From Zhongshania aliphaticivorans (GTDB lineage Bacteria > Pseudomonadota > Gammaproteobacteria > Pseudomonadales > Spongiibacteraceae), in assembly GCF_902705855.1 (NCBI RefSeq), contig NZ_CACSIJ010000002.1:39070-103069 (forward strand): a DNA stretch of 64,000 nt. The letters run 5' to 3'. Below, piece by piece: positions 20,341 to 29,839 of the stretch. Under the pieces are notes generated by a model, which saw only the letters and a program-made list of their open reading frames with translations, was not told where the DNA came from and ran no database searches. The stretch's first letter is position 1. Every line of letters begins with the position of its first letter. The position numbers and the translations under genes were made by a program.

Positions 20341-20817
20341 TTAACTTAATACAAAGCACAGCTGCAGCACTAAAAAGGCATACACGCCGGCCAATACGTC
20401 GTCGATCATAATCCCAAAGCCGCCGTGCACTTTTGCGTCTAGCACACGAATGGGCCACGGCTTCCATATATCAAATAAGCGAAACAGACCAAAACCCAGC
20501 GCGACCCAAAAGATATTTGGCGGCACCAAAAACAGGGCAATCCAAAGACCGACAAACTCATCCCACACAATGCCGCCGTGGTCGTGCACACCTAAGGCTT
20601 TTGCGGTTTCTCCGCAGAAATACACCCCCGCCGCAAAGGCGATAATTAGCACGATAATATAATTTGCTGGCGACAGGTATTGCAGCAAAAACCAAAACGG
20701 TAGCGCCGCAAGTGTGCCGAACGTGCCGGGGGCTTTTGTTGCCAAACCGCTACCGAAACCGACGGAAAGCAAATGCACCGGATTTTTTAATAATGAAACT
20801 GGAATTTTTGTTGTCAT
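20341..20817 (-). CDS. pgpA: Phosphatidylglycerophosphatase A
   Basis: Small integral membrane phosphatase (158 residues) that removes phosphate from phosphatidylglycerophosphate to give phosphatidylglycerol. The N-terminal 'VGFGSGLATKAPGTFGTLAALP' and the central 'HDHGGIVWDEFVGLWIAL' are the conserved catalytic blocks, and 'FRLFDIWKPWPIR' follows; several hydrophobic helices are present. It starts 18 bases after the stop of thiL, in the frequent nusB-thiL-pgpA order. Confidence 0.96.
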   Translation of the reverse strand: MTTKIPVSLLKNPVHLLSVGFGSGLATKAPGTFGTLAALPFWFLLQYLSPANYIIVLIIAFAAGVYFCGETAKALGVHDHGGIVWDEFVGLWIALFLVPPNIFWVALGFGLFRLFDIWKPWPIRVLDAKVHGGFGIMIDDVLAGVYAFLVLQLCFVLS

Positions 20818-20835
20818 AAATAAAGTAACCCAGTT

Positions 20836-21804
20836 TTAAAAGTGTTGGTAACCACCACGAGGTGAGTACAAATTTTGTTGCGCATCGTAGCAGCGCAGGC
20901 CATTACCCGCTTCTATATAGCCCACTTCGGTGAGTGCCAAATTCAGGCTTTCGCTCAGCACCGCGATGTCGGCGCGACGGGATGCTGGCACGGTAAAACA
21001 CAGTTCGTAATCATCGCCACCACTGAGCGCCGAATCTAACGCGCCACCGGCGCGCTGCAAGGCCGGCGATATTGGCAGGTTTTGCAAATTAAGCACAGCG
21101 GCAACGCCACTGGCATTTACGATATGTGTTAAATCTGCGGCGAGGCCGTCAGAAATATCGATAGCGGCGGTGGCGAGATTGCGTAATTTCAAACCCAATG
21201 CCAAACGTGGCGTCGGCGCGTGGTAGCGCGCTAATAAATAGTGCTGATCGTCATTTAAGTTTTGCGGGGCTTGATCGAGACACGCGAGCGCCGCATGGGC
21301 ATCACCGACGCTGCCAGATACAAAAATGGCATCGCCAATTTGCGCGCCGCTGCGCAACAAGGCCTGCCCAGAGGGTGTAGAACCCATTACCTGCAAACTC
21401 ATACACAGAGGCCCGCGCGTGGTGTCGCCACCGACCAGCACCACGTCAAACTCAGCAGCCGCGCAGGCAAGCGCGCCAGAAAATTCGCTTAACCAATTTT
21501 CATTTACCTCTGGCAAGGTCAACGCCAAGGTAAAGGCAAGTGGTGATGCGCCGCTTGCCGCCAAGTCACTCACGCACACGGCTAAAGCACGCCGCGCCAA
21601 TAAGGCGGGCGAATAATTTTTAGGGAAGTGAACGGATTCGACCAAGGTATCTACCGACAGCAGTAATTCTTCGCCAGCGGGCATAGCCAACACCGCACAG
21701 TCATCACCTATTCCGCAGCGAACGATCTTCGCGTGGGTGTCAGATACTTTGCCGGCACCCTCGCGAAAATAACGTTGGATTATGTCGAATTCAGTTGCCG
21801 GCAT
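20836..21804 (-). CDS. thiL: Thiamine-monophosphate kinase
   Basis: 322-residue kinase that phosphorylates thiamine monophosphate to the active cofactor TPP. Conserved blocks are present: 'GIGDDCAVLAMPAGEELLLSVDTLVESVHF', 'LVGGDTTRGP' (metal and ATP binding), 'DISDGLAADLTHI' and 'SGGDDYELCFTVP'. The gene lies 15 bases after nusB and 18 before pgpA. It completes the thiamine pathway represented by thiCOSG at the left of the window. Confidence 0.97.
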   Translation of the reverse strand: MPATEFDIIQRYFREGAGKVSDTHAKIVRCGIGDDCAVLAMPAGEELLLSVDTLVESVHFPKNYSPALLARRALAVCVSDLAASGASPLAFTLALTLPEVNENWLSEFSGALACAAAEFDVVLVGGDTTRGPLCMSLQVMGSTPSGQALLRSGAQIGDAIFVSGSVGDAHAALACLDQAPQNLNDDQHYLLARYHAPTPRLALGLKLRNLATAAIDISDGLAADLTHIVNASGVAAVLNLQNLPISPALQRAGGALDSALSGGDDYELCFTVPASRRADIAVLSESLNLALTEVGYIEAGNGLRCYDAQQNLYSPRGGYQHF

Positions 21805-21819
21805 AATAGCTAACGCAAA

Positions 21820-22326
21820 CTATTCTTCGTCGGCGGCTGGCTTGGCAGACTTGGGCGCCTTGCCTTTTTCTGCCGCCACTTCTACCGCGCGACACTCTAC
21901 TGCAACACGATCAAGCACGCCGTTTAAATAGCGGTAACCGTCGGTGGCACCAAAGCGTTTTCCTAGATTTATGGTTTCGTTAATGGCGACTTTATACGGG
22001 ACATCAATGCGGCGCAGCAGTTCGTACGAGCCCATGCGCAACAAACACAATTCAATAGGATCGAGGTCCGTTAATTTTCGATCTAGGTGCTTTTCAAACA
22101 GGTCATGCAAGGCCGTTAGTTGTGCGGGAATATTGTGCACAAGGTCGTGAAAAAATTCTTTATCGACATGACTCATATCGTAGTCAGCTTGGAACTGCGC
22201 TTCGATTTCGTTCAATGCTTGGCCGGCCATATGCCATTGATATAAAGCCTGCATTGCATAGTGACGCGCCTTGCGTCGGTCTGCCGCTAGCTGATTGCGG
22301 GATGGATTCTGAAGACGATTAGCCAC
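21820..22326 (-). CDS. nusB: Transcription antitermination factor NusB
   Basis: 168-residue all-helical protein that binds boxA RNA with NusE in rRNA antitermination. 'RRKARHYAMQALYQWHMAG' at the N-terminus and 'ELCLLRMGSYELLRRIDVPYKVAINETINLGKRFGATDGYRYLNGVLDRVA' segments are typical. It starts with GTG. The C-terminal tail after the core fold is Lys/Ala-rich and probably disordered. It lies between ribH and thiL. Confidence 0.97.
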   Translation of the reverse strand: MANRLQNPSRNQLAADRRKARHYAMQALYQWHMAGQALNEIEAQFQADYDMSHVDKEFFHDLVHNIPAQLTALHDLFEKHLDRKLTDLDPIELCLLRMGSYELLRRIDVPYKVAINETINLGKRFGATDGYRYLNGVLDRVAVECRAVEVAAEKGKAPKSAKPAADEE

Positions 22327-22432
22327 AAAATATTCTCATGTTCAGTGGATAAAACCACAAATAAAAAACCGTGCTACCGCATGAGGGCCGCACGAAACAA
22401 TGCTAGGCTGCTGCCCAGTTTTCAAACAAAAA

Positions 22433-22894
22433 TTACAACTGCTTTAGAAGGCCAACCATCTCGATGGCCGACATCGCGGCCTCTTCACCTTTGTTACCAG
22501 CCTTGGTGCCGGCACGCTCGATGGCTTGCTCAATAGAGTCAACCGTCAGCACACCGAATGCCACCGGCACGCTGTATTGCATAGAAACCTGCGCCAAACC
22601 TTTTACGCATTCACCCGCAACATATTCAAAATGTGGTGTGCCACCGCGAATTACTGCACCCAGGGCGATGATGGCATCGTAGCTTTTACTGTCGGCCACT
22701 TTTTGACATACCAACGGAATTTCAAACGCTCCAGGGGCGCGCACAATAGTAACGCTGTCTTCGCTCACGCCATGACGGCGCAGTGCATCTAATGCACCTT
22801 CCAATAAACTTTCAACCACAAAGCTATTCCAGCGGCCAACCACAATCGCGTATTTTCCTGCCGCCGCGACAAAATTACCTTCGATAGTTTTCAT
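22433..22894 (-). CDS. ribH: 6,7-dimethyl-8-ribityllumazine synthase
   Basis: 153-residue subunit of lumazine synthase, which condenses the ribityl-pyrimidine with dihydroxybutanone phosphate in riboflavin synthesis. '[13 protein letters not shown]' and '[24 protein letters not shown]' form the active site, including the catalytic histidine; '[27 protein letters not shown]' ends the core. GAAAGGAAAAGAAC precedes the ATG. It follows ribBA by about 50 bases. Confidence 0.97.
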   Translation of the reverse strand: MKTIEGNFVAAAGKYAIVVGRWNSFVVESLLEGALDALRRHGVSEDSVTIVRAPGAFEIPLVCQKVADSKSYDAIIALGAVIRGGTPHFEYVAGECVKGLAQVSMQYSVPVAFGVLTVDSIEQAIERAGTKAGNKGEEAAMSAIEMVGLLKQL

Positions 22895-22945
22895 GTTCTT
22901 TTCCTTTCAAAATTTACAAACGCAGTACCTGCCTACGCCTATTTT

Positions 22946-24082
22946 TTATTCCGCAGCCGTTGCAATATTATCGGGGCTGACAAATTCAACTACTTCTAAA
23001 TCAAAACCAGAAATTGCGTTATATTTTACCGGCGCGCCCATCAGACGAATTTTACCAACGCCAACATCACGCAATATTTGCGAGCCCAAGCCCACATTAA
23101 AGTAGGTGGTTTGATACTGCACGCTATCGCCCTGCAATGGCGGCTGCGTACCCTGAGCAATGCCTAACTCCGCCAAGATCGACTCCGGCGTTTCGCGGTT
23201 TGCCAGCAACACCACCACGCCACCGTGGGCGGCAATGGTTTCTAAGCTCCGATGCATATTCCAGCCGGTGGTCAGACCCGGCGGCTGGGTTTGCAATAAG
23301 TCACGCACCGAGGAACCCAAATGCACCCGTGCAAGGCTTGGTGTGCTGGCGTTAATCTCACCTTTCAAAACAGCAAAATGAATTTCGCCTGCGACTGAGT
23401 CCTTGTAAGCATTCAGGGTAAAGTCACCAAAATCTGTGGTGATAGTCCCGCTGCTAATTTTTTCGATGGTTTGTTCGTGCAGGACTTGGTAGTGAATTAA
23501 GTCGGCGATGGTGCCCATTTTTAAGTCGTGCTCGGCGGCGAAGATTTCTAGGTCTTCGCGACGGGCCATTGTGCCATCTTCATTCATGATTTCGCAGATA
23601 ACGCCGGTGGCTTCAAAACCTGCCAGCCGCGACAAATCGCAGGCGGCCTCGGTGTGGCCGGCGCGACTTAGCACACCGCCCGGCTCGGACATCAGCGGGA
23701 AGATATGACCAGGCTGGACAATGTCGGCGACAACCGCATTACGCGCCGCCGCTGTGCGAACGGTATGCGCCCGATCTGCAGCAGAAATACCTGTGGTCAC
23801 ACCCTTGGTGGCCTCAATCGACAGAGTAAATTTGGTGCCAAAACCGGAGGCGTTGCGATCTACCATTAAAGGCAGATTTAACTGTTTGCAACGCTCGCGA
23901 GTCATCGGCATACAAATTAAGCCGCGACCGTATTTGGCCATGAAGTTGATGTCTTGCGGGCGCACGCACTCAGCGGCCATGACGAGATCGCCTTCGTTTT
24001 CGCGATCTTCGTCATCCATCAATATCACCATCTTGCCCAGACGGATATCCTGAATCAGGTCTTCTATTTTGCTTGTCGCCAT
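22946..24082 (-). CDS. ribBA: Dihydroxybutanone-phosphate synthase with a degenerate GTP cyclohydrolase II domain
   Basis: 378 residues in two domains. The N-terminal half (about 1-205) is a complete RibB domain: '[17 protein letters not shown]', '[12 protein letters not shown]', '[10 protein letters not shown]', '[14 protein letters not shown]'. It converts ribulose 5-phosphate to the four-carbon riboflavin precursor. The C-terminal half aligns with GTP cyclohydrolase II at '[12 protein letters not shown]', but lacks the three zinc-binding cysteines (normally within a SECLTGD...CDC stretch). It should therefore not hydrolyse GTP, as in the ribBX-type proteins of many proteobacteria, and a separate RibA should exist elsewhere. 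Confidence 0.93.
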   Translation of the reverse strand: MATSKIEDLIQDIRLGKMVILMDDEDRENEGDLVMAAECVRPQDINFMAKYGRGLICMPMTRERCKQLNLPLMVDRNASGFGTKFTLSIEATKGVTTGISAADRAHTVRTAAARNAVVADIVQPGHIFPLMSEPGGVLSRAGHTEAACDLSRLAGFEATGVICEIMNEDGTMARREDLEIFAAEHDLKMGTIADLIHYQVLHEQTIEKISSGTITTDFGDFTLNAYKDSVAGEIHFAVLKGEINASTPSLARVHLGSSVRDLLQTQPPGLTTGWNMHRSLETIAAHGGVVVLLANRETPESILAELGIAQGTQPPLQGDSVQYQTTYFNVGLGSQILRDVGVGKIRLMGAPVKYNAISGFDLEVVEFVSPDNIATAAE

Positions 24083-24105
24083 AGTAATGCCTTAATTAGC
24101 CACGC

Positions 24106-24765
24106 TTATTTGCGCGCTCTCAAAAACCCATTGTCGGCCAAGGTGGCCATAGAAATCCCATTTCCAGCAGACTGCTTTGCCTGCAATAGTCGCTCAAGAT
24201 AACGCGCAAGCACGTCTACTTCCAAATTTACCGCTGTACCGGCGCGATAATGCTGAATAATCGTTTGCGCCGCCGTGTGGGGCACAATATTTAATTCAAA
24301 CACGCTGCCTTCTACGCGGTTAACGGTGAGGCTCACCCCATCAACGCAAATTGAGCCCTTAGTGGCAATATAGTGCGCCAAGTTGGCGGGCGCTTCGATA
24401 CTGAGGCGAATTGATCGCGCATCACTGGCGCAATTTACTATTTGCCCAAGGCCATCTACGTGACCGCTGACTATATGACCATCTAAACGGCTGCTCGCCA
24501 ACATCGCCCGTTCTAGATTTACCACCTGCCCCACCTTGGCATTCGCGAAGCTACTTAGGGACAAGGTTTCGTTTGAGACATCTGCCCAAAAACCATTGCT
24601 CAATAGCGACACAACCGTCAAACATACGCCATTAGTGGCGACGCTATCACCGAGCTTTACCTCGGCCATTGGCAGCGTCGCGCTGTTAATCTGCAAGCGC
24701 ATATCGCCGCCGCGCTTTTCAATTGCGGCAATACTGCCTAGCGCTTCGATAATGCCGGTGAACAT
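24106..24765 (-). CDS. ribC: Riboflavin synthase, alpha subunit
   Basis: 219-residue lumazine-dismuting riboflavin synthase made of two similar beta-barrel repeats. Each repeat has a start like 'MFTGIIEALGSI' or 'VSGHVDGLGQIV' and a substrate-binding 'GVCLTVV' or 'GVSLTVN' motif. The ATG follows the ribD stop directly with no gap, so translation is coupled. (The symbol is ribE or ribC depending on the naming system.). Confidence 0.97.
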   Translation of the reverse strand: MFTGIIEALGSIAAIEKRGGDMRLQINSATLPMAEVKLGDSVATNGVCLTVVSLLSNGFWADVSNETLSLSSFANAKVGQVVNLERAMLASSRLDGHIVSGHVDGLGQIVNCASDARSIRLSIEAPANLAHYIATKGSICVDGVSLTVNRVEGSVFELNIVPHTAAQTIIQHYRAGTAVNLEVDVLARYLERLLQAKQSAGNGISMATLADNGFLRARK

Positions 24766-25923
24766 TTATGACTGCTCCACAACACTGCCATCGCGCTTGG
24801 GCACGCGGCACTGTATTCGCCAATCCTTACCCACCGCACGAATGTCGACAATATCAACCGCCTGTTGTTCTGACATCGCCGCCATCGGCCAGTTAATTAA
24901 GGGCCTGCCACTGCTGCCCATTAAGCACGGGGCCATATACACAAACCATTCGTCGACCAAGCCCGCCCGCAGCGCGGCACCGGCCAAAATCGCGCCCGCT
25001 TCTAGCAGAACTTCATTGCAACTGCGATCAGCCAGATATTGCATCACGGCAGGTAACGATACCTTGCCGTGGCCGTCATCTTCCAGCACTACAACCGTCG
25101 CGCCCGCCGCTATCAGCGCTTGATGATGTTTGCTGTTTGTCACCCGCGTGGCGATGACGACCTCGCCACCGGCTTTAAATAATGTCGCGCCTACCGGCGT
25201 GCGCAGCGCGGAGTCCACAATAAGCCGCAGCGGTTGACGCCAATGACCGTCAAGCACCGACGCTGACGGATCATCCGCCGAAAAGCTCTCGCCCCTAACA
25301 GTCAGTGCGGCGTCGTCATGCAAAATGGTTTCTACGCCACTCAAAATTGCACAACTTTGAGCGCGCAATTTCTGCACATCAGCCCGTGCTGCTGGGCCGG
25401 TGATCCACTGGCTTTCGCCAGACGCCATCGCCGTTCTGCCATCAATACTGCTGGCTGACTTTAAGCGCAGCCACGGCAAACCGCCGCGCATACGGCGCAT
25501 AAAACCGATATTTAATGCTTCGGCCTGAGCGGCCATCAAGCCCACGTCGACCTGAATACCCGCTTCACGCAGACGCGTAATACCGCGGCCCGCCACCAGC
25601 GGATTGGGGTCTTCTACTGCAACAACTACGCGACTCACGCCGGCATTAATTAAGGTGTCGGCACAGGGCGGAGTTCGCCCCTGATGACTACAGGGTTCAA
25701 GGGTGACATAGGCCGTGGCCGCCCGCGCATCACTAAGCTGCTCTAGGGCCTTCACCTCGGCGTGGCCTTCGCCAGCACGTTGGTGCCAACCCTGCGACAC
25801 GATCTGATCATCGCGGCAAATTACACAGCCAACACGGGGATTTGGACTGGTAGAATAACGGCCGTGCTCTGCCAAGCGCAGGGCCTGTGCCATCATCTGC
25901 CGGTCAACATCAGTAAAACTCAT
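24766..25923 (-). CDS. ribD: Bifunctional riboflavin deaminase/reductase RibD
   Basis: 385 residues. The N-terminal deaminase has the zinc motif 'GHAEVKAL' with 'VTLEPCSHQGRTPPCADTLI'. The C-terminal reductase carries 'RLKSASSIDGRTAMASGESQWITG' and 'EVLLEAGAILAGAAL'. It performs two successive steps of riboflavin synthesis. The ATG lies two bases after the nrdR stop, and ribC begins immediately after its own stop, so nrdR-ribD-ribC form a tight operon. Confidence 0.97.
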   Translation of the reverse strand: MSFTDVDRQMMAQALRLAEHGRYSTSPNPRVGCVICRDDQIVSQGWHQRAGEGHAEVKALEQLSDARAATAYVTLEPCSHQGRTPPCADTLINAGVSRVVVAVEDPNPLVAGRGITRLREAGIQVDVGLMAAQAEALNIGFMRRMRGGLPWLRLKSASSIDGRTAMASGESQWITGPAARADVQKLRAQSCAILSGVETILHDDAALTVRGESFSADDPSASVLDGHWRQPLRLIVDSALRTPVGATLFKAGGEVVIATRVTNSKHHQALIAAGATVVVLEDDGHGKVSLPAVMQYLADRSCNEVLLEAGAILAGAALRAGLVDEWFVYMAPCLMGSSGRPLINWPMAAMSEQQAVDIVDIRAVGKDWRIQCRVPKRDGSVVEQS

Positions 25924-25925
25924 GA

Positions 25926-26399
25926 TTAATCAATTAGCCCAGAACGGGGCTCCGCGGACAGACGATCAATTTCTGCACGGAATTCATCTAAATCTTGAAA
26001 ACTGCGATACACCGAGGCAAAGCGAACATAGGCAACATGATCTAAGGCCTTTAAGGCTTCCATCACCTGCTCGCCCACATCGCGGCTGTCTATCTCGCGC
26101 TCACCCGTCGCCTGTAGGCGACGCTTAATACCACTAATTTCTGCTTCTATATGCTCAACACTGACCGGCCGTTTTTCAAGTGCCTTCAACACGCCAGAAC
26201 GCAATTTTGCCTCGTCGAAGGGCTCCCGCGAACCATCGGTTTTGATGATTTTAGGCATCAATAACTCGGCGCTTTCGTAGGTAGTAAACCGCTCGGAGCA
26301 AGACAAACACTCGCGACGGCGACGAACCTGACCACCCTCGGCAACTAAGCGGGAGTCGATTACTTTGGTGTCGTCAAAATTGCAAAACGGACAGCGCAT
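25926..26399 (-). CDS. nrdR: Transcriptional repressor NrdR
   Basis: 157-residue zinc-ribbon/ATP-cone repressor of ribonucleotide reductase genes. The zinc ribbon '[17 protein letters not shown]...[17 protein letters not shown]' is intact, and the ATP-cone region '[32 protein letters not shown]' follows. It is the first gene of the nrdR-rib-nusB group, a common proteobacterial arrangement. A palindromic REP-like element lies about 50 bases upstream, against the glyA end. Confidence 0.98.
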   Translation of the reverse strand: MRCPFCNFDDTKVIDSRLVAEGGQVRRRRECLSCSERFTTYESAELLMPKIIKTDGSREPFDEAKLRSGVLKALEKRPVSVEHIEAEISGIKRRLQATGEREIDSRDVGEQVMEALKALDHVAYVRFASVYRSFQDLDEFRAEIDRLSAEPRSGLID

Positions 26400-26452
26400 G
26401 AGAGTGCCTCGAGGCGGTAATGATTGACCGAAAGTTTAGCACAGGAGCGGGA

Positions 26453-26541
26453 GATGCTTGACGGGAGATGGGAGACGCCAAGAATTACGCGGCTACGCCG
26501 CGCTGGCCCCTGCGCCTCCCGTCTCCCGTCCAGCGTTATGC
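26453..26541. repeat. Palindromic REP-like element at the glyA stop codon
   Basis: Imperfect inverted repeat whose arms match those of the element at 3562-3640 (GCTTGACGGGAGAYGGGAG and its complement); the centre differs and contains GCGGC-TAC-GCCGC. One outer end touches the TAA stop of glyA and the other ends before nrdR. Its placement against a 3' end mirrors the copy at thiO. Confidence 0.78.
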
Positions 26542-27798
26542 GTAAACCGGGAAGCGTTTACAGATTTCCAGCACCTTCGCCTTTACTTCTTCGATTTTGG
26601 CAGTGGCGTCGCCGGCTTCCAGTGCTTCTAGCACGTCGCACATCCAGTTTGCCAATTCGATACACTCCGCTTCTTTAAAGCCGCGAGTGGTTACTGCAGG
26701 TGTACCAACGCGCAAGCCACTGGTGATGAACGGCGAACGCGGGTCGTTTGGCACCGCGTTTTTGTTCACGGTGATATTTGCCGCGCCCAGTGCTGCATCA
26801 GCGTCTTTGCCGGTGTATGACTTACCGATTAGATCAACTAGCATCAGGTGGTTTTCGGTACCGCCAGACACAATGTTAATGCCGCGCTCGATAAAGGTTT
26901 TTGCCATTGCTTTTGCATTAGCCACAACCTGCTTTTGATAGGCCACGTACTCAGGTGCCATCGCTTCTTTAAAGCTAACCGCTTTTGCTGCGATTACGTG
27001 CATTAAAGGACCGCCCTGACCACCGGGGAATACCGCTGAGTTCAGTTTCTTTTCGATCTCTTCGTTGGCTTTGGCCAGAATCAATCCACCGCGTGGACCG
27101 CGCAGGGTTTTATGAGTTGTGGTGGTAACCACGTCTGCGTATTTCATTGGGTTAGGGTAAATCCCCGCCGCCACCAAACCGGCAACGTGAGCCATGTCTA
27201 CCATCAGGTAGGCACCGACCATATCGGCGATTTCACGGAATTTTGCCCAATCAACAATACCTGAGTAAGCAGAGAAACCCGCCACAATCATTTTTGGCTT
27301 ATGCTCAAGGGCAAGCGCCTCAACCTGCGCGTAGTCGATCTCGCCGGTCTCATTATTCAAACCGTACTGAACCGCGTTATAAGTCTTGCCTGAGAAGTTA
27401 GGCTTGGCACCGTGAGTTAAGTGACCGCCAGCATCTAAGCTCATGCCCAATACGGTGTCACCTGGTGATACCAGCGCTTGATATACCGCGCCATTGGCCT
27501 GTGAGCCTGAGTGGGGCTGAACATTGGCGTAATCTGCACCAAATAACGCTTTTGCGCGCTCAATAGCCAGATTTTCGGCCTTGTCGACGTATTCACAGCC
27601 ACCATAGTAACGCTTGCCGGGATAACCTTCGGCGTACTTATTAGTCAGAACCGTACCCTGCGCCTGCATTACTGCTGGGCTGGTGTAGTTTTCAGAAGCG
27701 ATCAGCTCGATGTGCTCTTCTTGACGCACTTCTTCTTCCTGAATCGCAGACCAGATTTCGTCGTCGAAACCGGCAATTGTCATCTCTTTGCTAAACAT
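26536..27798 (-). CDS. glyA: Serine hydroxymethyltransferase
   Basis: PLP enzyme of 420 residues that interconverts serine and glycine while loading tetrahydrofolate with a one-carbon unit. '[13 protein letters not shown]', '[12 protein letters not shown]' and the lysine-binding '[17 protein letters not shown]' (PLP lysine in THK) are all present. The start at 27798 ([14 protein letters not shown]) fits the family and has GGGGG about ten bases upstream; an open frame continues 23 codons further without support. A REP-like element abuts the stop. Confidence 0.98.
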   Translation of the reverse strand: MFSKEMTIAGFDDEIWSAIQEEEVRQEEHIELIASENYTSPAVMQAQGTVLTNKYAEGYPGKRYYGGCEYVDKAENLAIERAKALFGADYANVQPHSGSQANGAVYQALVSPGDTVLGMSLDAGGHLTHGAKPNFSGKTYNAVQYGLNNETGEIDYAQVEALALEHKPKMIVAGFSAYSGIVDWAKFREIADMVGAYLMVDMAHVAGLVAAGIYPNPMKYADVVTTTTHKTLRGPRGGLILAKANEEIEKKLNSAVFPGGQGGPLMHVIAAKAVSFKEAMAPEYVAYQKQVVANAKAMAKTFIERGINIVSGGTENHLMLVDLIGKSYTGKDADAALGAANITVNKNAVPNDPRSPFITSGLRVGTPAVTTRGFKEAECIELANWMCDVLEALEAGDATAKIEEVKAKVLEICKRFPVYA

Positions 27799-28125
27799 CA
27801 CTACCCCCGAGGCATACACAGGCTTTGAAAAGCCGCGCATTGTACAATAAATGTGCGTTATCGGCACCGATTAATACCATCAAAGCCAGCTTGCAAAGCA
27901 ATTATTCGCAAACCGATATCCCCAGCCCAACTACTCGCCACAGGGCAGTTGCCACGCCAATGCATACCTGAGGAACGCAGCCGAGCTATTCTGCGCTCAT
28001 TGCACACTACAATTGATAGAACTAGCATCCACAAAGCATTGCGGAAGCACGCCGCTTTCGGTACCTTTTCCGCCTATTTCATCGTCGCCGAATCTCGGCG
28101 GCTTAGTGCTTTGTCAGGAGTCAGC
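27799..28125. other. Divergent promoter region between glyA and ettA
   Basis: 327 bases that must carry the promoters of both genes. I see an ATTGTACAAT palindrome near 27838-27848 close to the glyA side, but no hexamer pair I would defend. Long open frames here are unsupported upstream extensions of glyA and ettA. Confidence 0.4.
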
Positions 28126-29787
28126 ATGGCGCAATTCGTCTTTACCATGAACCGCGTAAGCAAGGTTGTACCGCCCAAGCGCGAAATTCTGCACGACATT
28201 TCATTGTCGTTTTTCCCCGGTGCCAAAATCGGTGTACTTGGCTTAAACGGCTCGGGTAAGTCCACCCTACTCAGAATTATGGCCGGCGTAGACACCGAAT
28301 TTAACGGTGAAGCTCGCCCCCAGCCCGGCACCAAAATAGGCTATTTATCGCAAGAACCAGCGCTTGACCCCGCCAAGGATGTGCGCGGCAATGTGGAAGA
28401 CGGCGTTGCAGAAGCCAAAAACGCACTCACCGAATTAGACCAAGTGTATGCCGCGTATGCGGAGCCCGATGCCGATTTTGACGCACTGGCCAAACGACAA
28501 GCCCAGCTTGAGGACATTATTCAAGCCACCGATGCCCACAATTTAGATCACAAATTGGAAGTTGCCGCCGACGCCCTGCGCCTGCCACCTTGGGATGCCG
28601 ATGTCACCACGCTTTCAGGTGGTGAGCGTCGCCGTGTAGCGCTGTGTCGCCTGCTGCTATCCAACCCCGACATGCTGTTGCTGGACGAACCTACCAACCA
28701 CTTAGACGCTGAGTCAGTACATTGGTTGGAGCGCTTTTTATGCGACTTCCCCGGCACCGTGGTGGCCATCACCCATGACCGTTACTTCCTCGACAATGCC
28801 GCCGGCTGGATTTTGGAATTAGACCGCGGTCGCGGCATTCCTTATGAGGGCAATTACTCCGACTGGCTAGAAGCCAAAGACGCCCGCCTTGCCCAAGAGG
28901 CAAAAGCGGACGCCTCGCGCAAAAAGACCATCGCCACTGAATTAGAGTGGGTGCGCAGCAACGCCAAGGGACGCCAGAGCAAAAGCAAGGCGCGTTTGGC
29001 CCGCTTTGAAGAAATGAACTCACAGGAGTTCCAAAGCCGCAGCGAAACCAACGAAATTTATATTCCACCAGGACCGCGCCTGGGCGACAAGGTCATTGAA
29101 GTTAATGGCATAAGCAAAAGCTACGGCGACCGCCTACTCATTAACGACCTGAGCATGTCGGTTCCCAAGGGCGCAATTGTCGGCATTATTGGTGGTAACG
29201 GTGCGGGTAAATCGACCTTGTTGCGGATGCTGACCGGCAAGGAAACGCCAGACAGCGGCACCATTGATATCGGCGAAACCGTTAAACTAGTGTCGGTAGA
29301 GCAGATGCGCGACAACCTAGACGACAAAAAGACCGTATGGGAAGCCGTGTCGGAAGGCCAAGATATTTTGCGCATTGGCAGCTATGAGGTGCCGTCGCGG
29401 GCTTATATTGGTCGCTTCAACTTTAAAGGCAGCGACCAGCAAAAACGCGTTGGCGAATTGTCTGGTGGTGAGCGCGGTCGCTTACATTTAGCTTGCACCT
29501 TAAAAGAAGGCGGCAATGTTTTACTACTCGACGAACCCTCAAACGATTTGGACGTTGAAACCCTGCGCGCACTCGAAGATGCCCTGCTGGATTTCCCCGG
29601 CTGCGCAATGGTGATATCGCATGATCGCTGGTTCCTAGACCGTATTGCCACGCACATTCTTGCCTACGAAGGCGACAGCGACATCGTTTTCTTTGAAGGG
29701 AACTACACGGAATACCACGCAGACTTTGTGGCTAGGAAAGGTAAAAACGCCGGACCAAAACGGGTCAAATACAAAAAACTAAAATAA
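28126..29787 (+). CDS. ettA: Energy-dependent translational throttle protein EttA (ABC-F)
   Basis: Soluble ABC-F ATPase of 553 residues that binds the ribosomal E site and gates the first peptide bond according to the ATP/ADP ratio. It has two ATPase domains without membrane segments. Domain 1 has Walker A GLNGSGKST (39-47), signature LSGGERRRVALCR and Walker B MLLLDEPTNHLD. Domain 2 has GGNGAGKST, LSGGERGRLHLA and VLLLDEPSNDLD. The arm and linker lie between them. The start is the ATG with AGGAG seven bases upstream; the frame is open for 91 more codons upstream but without family similarity. Confidence 0.97.
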   Translation: MAQFVFTMNRVSKVVPPKREILHDISLSFFPGAKIGVLGLNGSGKSTLLRIMAGVDTEFNGEARPQPGTKIGYLSQEPALDPAKDVRGNVEDGVAEAKNALTELDQVYAAYAEPDADFDALAKRQAQLEDIIQATDAHNLDHKLEVAADALRLPPWDADVTTLSGGERRRVALCRLLLSNPDMLLLDEPTNHLDAESVHWLERFLCDFPGTVVAITHDRYFLDNAAGWILELDRGRGIPYEGNYSDWLEAKDARLAQEAKADASRKKTIATELEWVRSNAKGRQSKSKARLARFEEMNSQEFQSRSETNEIYIPPGPRLGDKVIEVNGISKSYGDRLLINDLSMSVPKGAIVGIIGGNGAGKSTLLRMLTGKETPDSGTIDIGETVKLVSVEQMRDNLDDKKTVWEAVSEGQDILRIGSYEVPSRAYIGRFNFKGSDQQKRVGELSGGERGRLHLACTLKEGGNVLLLDEPSNDLDVETLRALEDALLDFPGCAMVISHDRWFLDRIATHILAYEGDSDIVFFEGNYTEYHADFVARKGKNAGPKRVKYKKLK

Positions 29788-29800
29788 GCTTAAAACTCGT

Positions 29801-29823
29801 CGGGAGGTGCTATTCACCTCCCG
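29801..29823. terminator. Hairpin between convergent ettA and rnz
   Basis: CGGGAGGTG and CACCTCCCG form a perfect 9-bp stem around a five-base loop, 14 bases past the ettA stop and 17 before the rnz stop. No T-run follows on either strand, so it may be a weak or factor-assisted bidirectional terminator. Confidence 0.6.
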
Positions 29824-29839
29824 CACACACCTCTCCGAC

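Noticed and set aside
27853-28125. 91-codon N-terminal extension of ettA
   Set aside because: A strong AGGAG-ATG at 28126 and the usual EttA length argue for the short form.
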